Shown: piece after piece, positions 32,516 through 38,749 of the stretch
How the letters are laid out: each line of letters opens with the position of its first letter
How positions within the stretch are numbered: position 1 is the first letter of the stretch
DNA from: Cellulosimicrobium cellulans
GTDB taxonomy: Bacteria; Actinomycetota; Actinomycetes; Actinomycetales; Cellulomonadaceae
Reading direction: 5' to 3'
NCBI RefSeq assembly: GCF_006539945.1
Contig: NZ_BJNZ01000037.1
Span: 1-38,749 of the forward strand
DNA length: 38,749 nucleotides
Made by a program: the position numbers and the translations under genes
The notes under the pieces: model-generated
What the model saw: only the letters and a program-made list of their open reading frames with translations
Database searches by the model: none
What the model was told of the DNA's origin: nothing

Positions 32516-33243
32516 GGCCGGCCCGCGACGTCGAGCGCCTGGGGCAGCGTGAACGCGCCCGCGTAGAGCGCCTTGCCCACGATCGCGCCCTCGACGCCTG
32601 CCGGGACGAGCGAGCGCAACGCCTCGAGGTCCTCGAGGCTCGAGATGCCGCCGGAGGCCACGACCGGTGCGTCGGTGCGCGCCGCGACGTCGCGCAGGAG
32701 GTCGAGGTTCGGCCCGCGCAGCGTCCCGTCCTTGGTCACGTCGGTGACGACGTAGCGCGCGCACCCGGCGGTCTCGAGGCGGTCGAGGACCTCCCACAGG
32801 TCGCCGCCCTCCTGCGTCCACCCGCGCGCGGCGAGCGTGGTGCCGCGCACGTCGAGGCCGACGGCGATCGCGTCGCCGTGCTCCGCGATGACCTTCGCCG
32901 TCCACTCGGGGTTCTCGAGCGCCGCGGTGCCGAGGTTGACGCGGCGCGCGCCCGTGGCGAGCGCGCGCTCGAGCGACGCGTCGTCACGGATCCCGCCCGA
33001 GAGCTCGACCTGGACGTCGAGGCGTGCGACGACGTCGGCCAGGAGCTCGGCGTTGGAGCCGCGGCCGAACGCGGCGTCGAGGTCCACGAGGTGGATCCAC
33101 TCCGCACCGCCCGACTGCCAGTCGAGCGCGGCGGCGAGCGGGTCGCCGTACGAGGTCTCGGAGCCGGCCTCGCCCTGGACGAGGCGGACGGCCTGGCCGT
33201 CGGCGACGTCGACGGCGGGGAGCAGCACGAGGCGGTCGGTCAC
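32512..33243 (-). CDS. priA: bifunctional HisA/TrpF isomerase (PriA)
   Basis: (Beta-alpha)8 isomerase acting on ProFAR in histidine synthesis and on PRA in tryptophan synthesis, in actinobacteria lacking a separate TrpF. The 243-residue protein has LLPAVDV (Asp12), VELSGGIRD, the long active-site loop with [11 protein letters not shown] (140-150, the Trp associated with dual specificity in the mycobacterial enzyme) and TDVTKDGTL (167-175). The GTG at 33243 is chosen because GGAGAA lies just upstream and the product then begins like characterised PriA; the ATG at 33255 lacks a ribosome site. Confidence 0.93.
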   Translation of the reverse strand: MTDRLVLLPAVDVADGQAVRLVQGEAGSETSYGDPLAAALDWQSGGAEWIHLVDLDAAFGRGSNAELLADVVARLDVQVELSGGIRDDASLERALATGARRVNLGTAALENPEWTAKVIAEHGDAIAVGLDVRGTTLAARGWTQEGGDLWEVLDRLETAGCARYVVTDVTKDGTLRGPNLDLLRDVAARTDAPVVASGGISSLEDLEALRSLVPAGVEGAIVGKALYAGAFTLPQALDVAGRP

Positions 33244-33327
33244 GGGGTTCTCCATCGGTGTCGGTGGCGCGTCGCGTGCGCCGCAGCGGTTGTGCGCCGG
33301 GTGTGCGGGACCCGGCGTCCGGGTCGA

Positions 33328-34005
33328 TCAGAGCGAGCGGACCCAGTTCTCGAGCAGGGTCGCGCCGGCGTCGCCCGACTTCTCGGGGTGGAACTGCGTG
33401 GCGGACAGCGGCCCGTTCTCCACGGCCGCGACGAACCGGCCGCCGTGGTCGGACCACGTGACGAGCGGTCGCCGGATCGGCGAGTCCGCGGGCAGGTCCT
33501 GACCCGTCGTGAAGGAGCGGGCCGCGTAGGAGTGGACGAAGTAGAAGCGCTCGTCCTCGACGCCGCGGAACAGGACGCTGCCCTCGGGGACGTCGACCGT
33601 GTCCCAGCCCATGTGCGGCACGACGTCGGCCTCGAGCCGGTCGACGAGGCCGGCCCACTCCCCCAGCCCGTCGGTCAGGGTGCCGTGCTCGTCGCCCTGC
33701 TCGAACATGACCTGCATGCCCACGCAGATGCCGAGCACGGGCCGGCCGCCGGCGAGGCGGCGGCCGACGAGCTCGTCGCCGCGGACGCCGCGCAGCCCTG
33801 CCATGACCGCGGCGAACGCACCGACGCCCGGGACGACGAGGCCGTCCGCGTCCTGGGCGCGCGCGCGGTCCGCGGTGAGCTCGACGTCCGCACCGACGCG
33901 CTCGAGCGCGCGCACGGCCGAGCGGACGTTGCCGAACCCGTAGTCGAGCACGACGACGGACGGGCGCCGCACGCCCGGCGTCTCGCGGGTCGTCGGCTCG
34001 GTCAT
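33328..34005 (-). CDS. hisH: imidazole glycerol phosphate synthase glutaminase subunit
   Basis: Supplies ammonia to HisF. A class I glutamine amidotransferase of 225 residues with nucleophile Cys94 in GICVGMQ and His206/Glu208 in [16 protein letters not shown] at 21-29 and PGVGAF at 59-64 are typical of HisH. hisF is not in this window. The ATG shares ATGA with the upstream unknown gene, with GAAGGA before it. It is separated from priA by 84 bases. Confidence 0.95.
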   Translation of the reverse strand: MTEPTTRETPGVRRPSVVVLDYGFGNVRSAVRALERVGADVELTADRARAQDADGLVVPGVGAFAAVMAGLRGVRGDELVGRRLAGGRPVLGICVGMQVMFEQGDEHGTLTDGLGEWAGLVDRLEADVVPHMGWDTVDVPEGSVLFRGVEDERFYFVHSYAARSFTTGQDLPADSPIRRPLVTWSDHGGRFVAAVENGPLSATQFHPEKSGDAGATLLENWVRSL

Positions 34006-34514
34006 GCGCCGTCCTTCCGTGCGCGCCGCGCCGCCGACGTGAGCAGGCGCATCGCCTTCCAGCGGGAGATCGACGAGCTCGCGACGACACCGTCCTGGTC
34101 GGCGAGCGTCGTCGTCCCGGTGAGCAGGTCCTCCAGCGACTCGGGCGCGCCACCGAGCACGAGACCCGGCGCGAGGCGGTCGCCCTGCGCGCCGTCCGCC
34201 CAGCGCGTCATGGTGAGCTGCTCGCCGCTGCGGACGACGAGCACGAGCGGGACGCCCTTGACCAGGGTGGTCAGCGCGGCGGCGGCGTGCGCGGGCGCGT
34301 CGCCGGCCGTGTCGCGCAGGACCGCGACGGCGCCCACGTCGGTCGGCACGACGTCCGCCTCGACCTGCGCGAGCGAGCACGCGGCGGCGAGGGGCTCGGC
34401 CCCGGCGATCTGCGTGATGAGCGCGACCAGGTCCGGCCGCGCCGGGCCCGTCAGGGACGAGAGGTCGTCCGGGATCTCGACGCCGTCCAGCGCGTCGTCG
34501 CCGTGCGTGCTCAC
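34002..34514 (-). CDS. unknown protein inside the histidine operon
   Basis: A 170-residue protein with no family I recognise, fitted between hisB and hisH with four-base overlaps at both ends (GTGA at its start, ATGA at its stop), so it is part of the operon. Residues 1-25 are acidic, the middle has alternating strands and helices ([30 protein letters not shown]), and the C terminus is strongly basic ([18 protein letters not shown]). It has no membrane segment, signal peptide or Cys pair. A role in histidine synthesis is suggested only by position. Confidence 0.75.
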   Translation of the reverse strand: MSTHGDDALDGVEIPDDLSSLTGPARPDLVALITQIAGAEPLAAACSLAQVEADVVPTDVGAVAVLRDTAGDAPAHAAAALTTLVKGVPLVLVVRSGEQLTMTRWADGAQGDRLAPGLVLGGAPESLEDLLTGTTTLADQDGVVASSSISRWKAMRLLTSAARRARKDGA

Positions 34515-35110
34515 AGGGCTCCCTTCGTGGACGGGACGCCCTCGACGCGTGGGTCGGGGGCCACCGCGGCGCGCAGCGCGCGAGCGAGGGCCTTGAACTG
34601 CGCCTCGACGATGTGGTGCGGGTCGCGACCCGCGAGGACGCGCACGTGGATGCAGATGCCCGCGTGGTGCGCGATCGACTCGAGCACGTGGCGCGTCAGG
34701 GAGCCCGTGAAGTGCCCGCCGATGAGGTGGTACTCCTGACCCTCCGGCTCGCCCGAGTGCACGAGGTACGGGCGCCCGGACACGTCGACGACCGCGAGCG
34801 CGAGCGCCTCGTCGAGCGGGACCGTCGCGTCGCCGAAGCGCCCGATGCCCACCTTGTCGCCGAGCGCGACGCGCAGCGCCTCGCCGATCGTGATCGCCAC
34901 GTCCTCGACCGTGTGGTGCGCGTCGATGTGCGTGTCACCCGTGGCGACGACCTTGAGGTCGATGAGCGAGTGCTTGCCCAGCGCCGTGAGCATGTGGTCG
35001 TAGAACGGGACGGTCGTCGAGATCTCCGTCCGTCCCGTGCCGTCGAGGTCGAGCTCGACGAGCACGCTCGACTCGGACGTCGCGCGCTCGATGCGCGCGG
35101 TGCGCTTCAC
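34511..35110 (-). CDS. hisB: imidazoleglycerol-phosphate dehydratase
   Basis: A 199-residue monofunctional manganese enzyme of histidine synthesis (no phosphatase domain). Both metal motifs are present: HHTVED at 65-70 and HHIVEA at 165-170, with VPFYDHML (34-41) and the C-terminal [11 protein letters not shown]. Length is standard. The GTG shares GTGA with the hisC stop, indicating coupling. Confidence 0.96.
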   Translation of the reverse strand: MKRTARIERATSESSVLVELDLDGTGRTEISTTVPFYDHMLTALGKHSLIDLKVVATGDTHIDAHHTVEDVAITIGEALRVALGDKVGIGRFGDATVPLDEALALAVVDVSGRPYLVHSGEPEGQEYHLIGGHFTGSLTRHVLESIAHHAGICIHVRVLAGRDPHHIVEAQFKALARALRAAVAPDPRVEGVPSTKGAL

Positions 35111-36270
35111 AGTCCTGCCACCTCCACGAGGGCCTGTCGGAAGGCCCGCATCTCCTCGCCGGTGCCGATCGACACCCGCAGCCAGCCGTCGGGACCAGTC
35201 TCCCGGATGAGCACGCCCCGCTCCAACATCGCCGACCAGACCGCGTGCCGGTCGGCGAACGTGCCGAACAGGACGAAGTTGGCGTCCGAGTCGGCGACGT
35301 CGAGCGGACGGCCGTCCGGGTGCCGGAGCGAGCGCAGCCACGCGACGGTCTCGTCGCGGCGCTCGCGCAGCTCCGAGACCTGTGCGAGCAGCTCGCCGGA
35401 GTGCGCGAGGGCCGCGCGCGCGACCGCCTGGGTCACGGCCGACAGGTGGTACGGGAGACGGACGACGCGCAGCGCGTCGACGAGCTCGCGCGACGCCGCG
35501 AGGTAGCCCACCCGGGCCCCCGCGAGCGCGAACGCCTTGGACATCGTGCGCGTCACCGCGAGGTTCGGGTACCGGTCGAGCAGCTCGAGCGCGGACGGCG
35601 TGCCGGCGCGGCGGAACTCACCGTACGCCTCGTCGACGACGACGACGGCCGGCGCCTGCTGCCCGCCGGGGAGCGGGACGCGCACCGCGAGCGCCGCCTC
35701 GCAGACCGCCTCGACGGTCGCGGCGGGCAGCGCGGTGCCGGTCGGGTTGTTGGGGCTCGCGAGCAGGACGACGGACGGCTGCTCCCGCGCGACGACCTCG
35801 CGGGCGTGCTCCGGGTCGAGCGTGAAGTCCTCCGCGCGACGCCCCACGACCCAGGCCGTGTGGGTGTCGCGCGCGTACTCCGGGTACATCGAGTACGTCG
35901 GGGCGAAGGAGACGGCCGTGCGTCCCGGTCCGCCGAACGCCTGGAGCACGTGGAGCATGATCTCGTTCGACCCGTTGGCGGCCCAGAGCTGCTCGGCCTC
36001 CAGCGCGACGCCGGACTCCGTGCCGAGGTACGCCGCGAGGTCGGCGCGCAACCCGTGGAAGTCGCGGTCGGGGTAGCGGTTGAGGCCCGCGGCGGCGTCA
36101 CGGACAGCCTGGGTGATCGTCGCGACGACGGCCTCGCTCGGAGCGTGCGGGTTCTCGTTGACGTTGAGGAGGACCGGGACGTCGAGCTGCGGCGCGCCGT
36201 ACGGCTCGACGCCGGCGAGCTCGGGGCGCAGCGGGAGCAGGGGCCGTCCCGCGACGGAGGGTGGGGTCAC
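35107..36270 (-). CDS. hisC: histidinol-phosphate aminotransferase
   Basis: PLP-dependent fold-type I transaminase of 387 residues, with LNVNENPH (35-42), NGSNEIM (99-105), SPNNPTG (172-178), VDEAYGEF (212-219) and the PLP lysine K245 in [15 protein letters not shown]. First gene of this his unit: hisD, usually directly upstream, is absent, replaced by a Rieske gene. The GTG start lies six bases after a -10 TAGACT and has no ribosome site, so the transcript is probably leaderless. Confidence 0.95.
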   Translation of the reverse strand: MTPPSVAGRPLLPLRPELAGVEPYGAPQLDVPVLLNVNENPHAPSEAVVATITQAVRDAAAGLNRYPDRDFHGLRADLAAYLGTESGVALEAEQLWAANGSNEIMLHVLQAFGGPGRTAVSFAPTYSMYPEYARDTHTAWVVGRRAEDFTLDPEHAREVVAREQPSVVLLASPNNPTGTALPAATVEAVCEAALAVRVPLPGGQQAPAVVVVDEAYGEFRRAGTPSALELLDRYPNLAVTRTMSKAFALAGARVGYLAASRELVDALRVVRLPYHLSAVTQAVARAALAHSGELLAQVSELRERRDETVAWLRSLRHPDGRPLDVADSDANFVLFGTFADRHAVWSAMLERGVLIRETGPDGWLRVSIGTGEEMRAFRQALVEVAGL

Positions 36271-36276
36271 CCGGAC

Positions 36277-36282
36277 AGTCTA
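36277..36282 (-). promoter_or_regulatory. -10 of a leaderless hisC promoter
   Basis: Minus-strand TAGACT is followed by six bases and the hisC GTG. The -35 region is poor (GTGACG at 19 bases or GACGTG at 17). It shows the his unit starts at hisC rather than reading through from hisD. Confidence 0.5.
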
Positions 36283-36374
36283 CGAACCGCTCGCGCACTC
36301 ACGTCCGTGACGTCCGGCACGCGGGCAGGGGCGCCTGTCGCCGCACCCGGACCGGGCGGGACCGGGGCGCGGCG

Positions 36375-36938
36375 TCAGGCCGAGGTGACCTCGCCGCCGT
36401 CGACCGTCACGGGCACCTCGGGCAGGGGCGACGGCGCGGGCCCGCCGAGCACGGCGCCGGTCGCGAGGTCGTAGCGGGAGGCGTGGCACGGGCAGAGGAG
36501 CTCGCCGTCCCCGGGCGCGACCGTGCACCCCTGGTGGGTGCAGATCGCGCTGAAGGCCGCGAAGGTGCCTTCTGCGGGCTGCGTGACGAGGAGCGGCGCG
36601 CCGTCCACGGTGACCGCGAGCGCCCCGCCGACCGGGACGTCGTCGACGCTCGCGAGCGTCTGCCCGGGACCGATGTCGGGCGCGCCGCCCCCGGAGCCCT
36701 CGCCGCCGCTCGTCCCGCCGTCCGGCGTCCCCGAGGTGCCGCCACCACCGCACGCCGCGAGCAGCGCGAGCGCGGCGCCCGCTCCCGACCCGGCGAGGAC
36801 GACACGTCGCGTCGGCGTCGCCCCGCGCAGGACCGGGCCGGAACGCCGGGTACGCGCGGCATCGGTGGTGGCATCGAGGGTGTCGTCGCGGGTGGAGATC
36901 GCGTCGCCCGGGGGGACGGCGGGGAGCGGTGCGTCCAT
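36375..36938 (-). CDS. secreted Rieske [2Fe-2S] lipoprotein
   Basis: A 187-residue protein. The N-terminal 40 residues lead to TPTRRVVLAGSGAGAALALLAAC (41-63), a twin-arginine-like signal with a lipobox Cys at 63, followed by a Gly/Ser linker (64-90). The Rieske domain has CTHQGC (133-138) and CPCHASRYD (149-157), giving the two Cys and two His cluster ligands. Folding with its cluster and Tat export are expected. It resembles stand-alone actinobacterial Rieske proteins, not QcrA, and its redox partner is unknown. AAGGAGG precedes the ATG. Confidence 0.88.
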   Translation of the reverse strand: MDAPLPAVPPGDAISTRDDTLDATTDAARTRRSGPVLRGATPTRRVVLAGSGAGAALALLAACGGGGTSGTPDGGTSGGEGSGGGAPDIGPGQTLASVDDVPVGGALAVTVDGAPLLVTQPAEGTFAAFSAICTHQGCTVAPGDGELLCPCHASRYDLATGAVLGGPAPSPLPEVPVTVDGGEVTSA

Positions 36939-37092
36939 GTCCGGCCTCCTTGCGCGCTGCGTGGACGGACGGGCTCTCGGCCCGCCCCGACCGCCCGGCG
37001 CGCGAGACGTCGCCGTCGGCGGTTCCATTGAAGCACCGGGGTACGGGAGCACGCCCCCCGACCGCACCCGAGGCGGAGGGACGACGACGTCC

Positions 37093-37304
37093 GTGACCAC
37101 GGGGCCGCCCACACCACCCGTGCGCGAGGGTCGAGCGCCCGGTGCGTGGGTCCTGCGGCACTGGCTGCCGCTGCTCGGCGCGGTCGGCTCCGGGGCGCTG
37201 ACCCTCGCCGCGGGGAGCGCGTGGGTCGGGTCGTCGTCGTCGTGGTCACCGGGACGCTCGCCCTCGTCGTGGAGACGAGGAGGTCGCGAGCAGCACGGTC
37301 GTGA
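37093..37304 (+). pseudogene. frameshifted small two-span membrane protein
   Basis: Starting at GTG 37093, the frame codes a first hydrophobic segment (WVLRHWLPLLGAVGSGALTL), then runs into a Ser-rich non-membrane sequence. Shifting the frame at about 37215-37230, just before a run of tcg triplets, gives VVVVVVTGTLALVVETRRSR and a stop at 37302-37304, a normal second membrane span with a basic end. This looks like one short protein broken by a one-base change or a sequencing error. The rest of the 483-base gap between the Rieske and alcohol dehydrogenase genes holds nothing I recognise. Confidence 0.35.
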
Positions 37305-37421
37305 GTCGCGCGTCGCGCCGTCCGCCGCGACGAACGGTGCCCGCGCGCGTAGCGTCGAGGACGAGGCAGTGCCGCCGGCGCGGTCCGGCCGCCGCTCTTC
37401 CCGAGAACCGAGGTGATCGTC

Positions 37422-38453
37422 ATGCCCACCATGCGTGCCGCCGTCGTCCGCTCGTTCACCGAGCCCCTGGTCGTCGACGAGATCGAGGTCCCGACGCCCG
37501 GGCCCCACGAGGCCCTGGTCAAGGTCGACTACACCGGCGTGTGCCACACGGACCTGCACGCCGCGCACGGCGACTGGCCGGTCAAGCCCGCTCCCCCGTT
37601 CGTGCCCGGCCACGAGGGTGTCGGCACGGTGGTCGCGGTGGGCGACCAGGTCACGCGTGTCCAGGTCGGCGACACGGTCGGGAACGCGTGGCTGTGGAGC
37701 GCGTGCGGCGAGTGCGAGTACTGCGAGACGGGGTGGGAGACCCTGTGCCCGAACCAGAAGAACGGCGGTTACTCGGTCGACGGCTCGTTCGGCCAGTACA
37801 TGCTCGTCGACTCGCGCTACTGCCCGGTGGTCCCGGACGGGGTCGAGCTCTCCGCCGTCGGCCCGATCCTGTGCGCGGGCGTCACCGTCTACAAGGGGCT
37901 CAAGGTCACGGACACACAGCCGGGCGAGTGGGTGCTGGTCTCCGGGATCGGCGGGCTCGGGCACATCGCGGTGCAGTACGCGGTCGCGATGGGCCGCCGC
38001 GTCGCCGCGGTGGACGTGGACGACGAGAAGCTCGCGCTCGCGCGCAAGCACGGCGCGGAGGTCGCGGTCAACGCGGCCACGTCGCCCGACGCGGCGGCCG
38101 AGATCCAGGAGCAGACGGGCGGCGGCGTCCACGGCGCGCTCGTCACCGCCGTCAACGCGCACGCGTTCCCCCAGGCCGTGGGTGCACTGCGCCGCGGGGG
38201 CACGGTCTCGCTCGTCGGGCTCCCGCCGGAGAAGTTCCCGCTCGACATCTTCACGACCGTGCTCTTCGGGCTGACCGTGCGCGGGTCGATCGTCGGGACG
38301 CGCAAGGACATGGCGGAGGCGCTCGACTTCTTCGCGCGCGGGAAGATCAGCCCGACGTACACGGTGCGCCCGCTCGACGACATCAACGCGGTCTTCTCCG
38401 AGATGGAGGAAGGCAGGATCGACGGGCGCGTGGTCATGGACATGCGCTCCTGA
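37422..38453 (+). CDS. adhP: zinc-dependent alcohol dehydrogenase (AdhP type)
   Basis: NAD-dependent oxidation of primary alcohols or the reverse. The 343-residue medium-chain dehydrogenase has the catalytic zinc ligands Cys41 (GVCHTD), His64-Glu65 (PGHEG) and Cys151 (LCAG), the structural zinc Cys95, 98, 101 and 109 (CGECEYC...C), and the Rossmann motif GIGGLG (175-180) with an acidic residue ending the next strand (VAAVDVDDEK), favouring NAD. The ATG at 37422 has AGGTGA six bases upstream; ATG 37431 and GTG 37413 are alternatives. No linked aldehyde dehydrogenase is seen. Confidence 0.92.
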   Translation: MPTMRAAVVRSFTEPLVVDEIEVPTPGPHEALVKVDYTGVCHTDLHAAHGDWPVKPAPPFVPGHEGVGTVVAVGDQVTRVQVGDTVGNAWLWSACGECEYCETGWETLCPNQKNGGYSVDGSFGQYMLVDSRYCPVVPDGVELSAVGPILCAGVTVYKGLKVTDTQPGEWVLVSGIGGLGHIAVQYAVAMGRRVAAVDVDDEKLALARKHGAEVAVNAATSPDAAAEIQEQTGGGVHGALVTAVNAHAFPQAVGALRRGGTVSLVGLPPEKFPLDIFTTVLFGLTVRGSIVGTRKDMAEALDFFARGKISPTYTVRPLDDINAVFSEMEEGRIDGRVVMDMRS

Positions 38454-38478
38454 CCCCCGGCGTCCTCGGCTCTCGGTG

Positions 38479-38506
38479 CCCCCGAACCGTCCCCGGGGTT
38501 CGCGGG
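38479..38506 (+). terminator. terminator of the alcohol dehydrogenase gene
   Basis: cgaacc (38483-38488) pairs with ggttcg (38497-38502), extended by ccc/ggg after a mismatch, about 26 bases past the stop. Confidence 0.5.
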
Positions 38507-38548
38507 CCGCGACCTGTGCACGACGACCCGAGGGTCGGCGGGTGCGCC

Positions 38549-38554
38549 TACGAT
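38549..38554 (+). promoter_or_regulatory. -10 of a leaderless promoter at the right end
   Basis: TACGAT is followed by seven bases and the GTG of the last, partial gene, with no ribosome-binding site; the same layout is seen at five other genes here. Confidence 0.4.
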
Positions 38555-38561
38555 CGTGCGG

Positions 38562-38749
38562 GTGAGCCCCACCGACCCGTACGCCGACCTGCCCTTCGAC
38601 CCGGCCGACGAGCCGCCGCTCGACGAGCCCGCCGACCCGTCCGGCGACCCGTGGGCCGGGGCCGCGCCGTCGGGGGCCGCGCCGGAGGCGGACGAGCCCG
38701 CGGTCGCCGCGCCGTCCGCGGGAGCCCCGGTCGGCGCAGGCGCTCCCGC
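38562..38749 (+). CDS. N terminus of an acidic, proline-rich protein (cut by the window edge)
   Basis: 62 codons from GTG 38562, starting VSPTDPYADLPFDPADEPP and continuing with Asp/Glu/Pro/Ala-rich low complexity to the edge, with no stop. The codon pattern (G/C at third positions) is that of a real gene. Long acidic Pro-rich leaders occur on several actinobacterial proteins, including helicases, so the family cannot be assigned from this part. Confidence 0.55.
   Translation, partial: MSPTDPYADLPFDPADEPPLDEPADPSGDPWAGAAPSGAAPEADEPAVAAPSAGAPVGAGAP

Noticed and set aside
36523-37416. 297-codon plus-strand frame opposite the Rieske gene
   Set aside because: Its first half is the antisense of the Rieske gene; only the end (37093 onward) looks like protein, and that is described as a frameshifted membrane gene.

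Overview
The window is a very GC-rich (roughly three quarters G+C by eye) actinobacterial chromosome segment. The gene content and order (argCJBDFRGH, then tyrS, then the upstream region of an rRNA operon; pheST with infC-rpmI-rplT; the bifunctional PriA isomerase in place of HisA; type II LeuA; FurA beside a catalase) point to a member of the Micrococcales near Cellulomonas or Cellulosimicrobium. That placement is an inference from family knowledge, not from a search. I see no phage, transposase, CRISPR array or tRNA gene. The window is mostly biosynthetic and translation core with a few accessory genes.

Layout, left to right. Positions 1-421 hold no gene. Read on the minus strand they carry two strong sigma-A-like promoters of rRNA type firing off the left edge, a 30-bp tandem repeat and the tyrS terminator. 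From 422 to 12217 every gene is on the minus strand: tyrS, an alkyladenine DNA glycosylase, a P-loop kinase, then the complete arginine operon argC-J-B-D-F-R-G-H. Most arginine genes overlap by 1-4 bases, and the operon starts at an ARG-box-like palindrome over a probably leaderless argC promoter. Positions 12243-12670 are non-coding and repeat-rich. leuA (minus) follows, with a leader peptide and attenuator, and diverges from a GntR/FadR regulator. A quinone oxidoreductase and a coupled small membrane protein are on the plus strand, and thiD with a TPP riboswitch is on the minus strand.

From 17.7 to 26.6 kb the minus strand carries a decayed YceI gene, an SDR dehydrogenase coupled to pheT-pheS, a 2'-5' RNA ligase coupled to a SpoU/TrmH methyltransferase, rplT, rpmI and infC. 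infC has an AUC start codon, a leader hairpin and a long Ala/Pro/Lys tail. The plus strand then carries fur-katA, a coupled three-gene unit (DUF1844 protein, membrane coiled-coil protein, secreted lipoprotein serine protease) and a GerW/YtfJ-family protein.

From 31.8 to 36.3 kb a minus-strand histidine operon runs hisC-hisB-(unknown)-hisH-priA-SseB, all with stop/start overlaps except for hisH-priA. The right end has a secreted Rieske lipoprotein (minus), a frameshifted small membrane protein, a zinc alcohol dehydrogenase and the first 62 codons of an acidic proline-rich protein cut by the window edge.

The clearest regulatory content is the leucine attenuator, TPP riboswitch, ARG box, Fur-type palindrome, IF3 non-canonical start and a recurring leaderless promoter layout (TANNNT, then 6-7 bases, then ATG/GTG). 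No obvious new defence or mobile system is present. The best candidates for undescribed biology are the membrane coiled-coil/protease unit, the unknown protein inside the his operon and the structured repeat block between leuA and argC.
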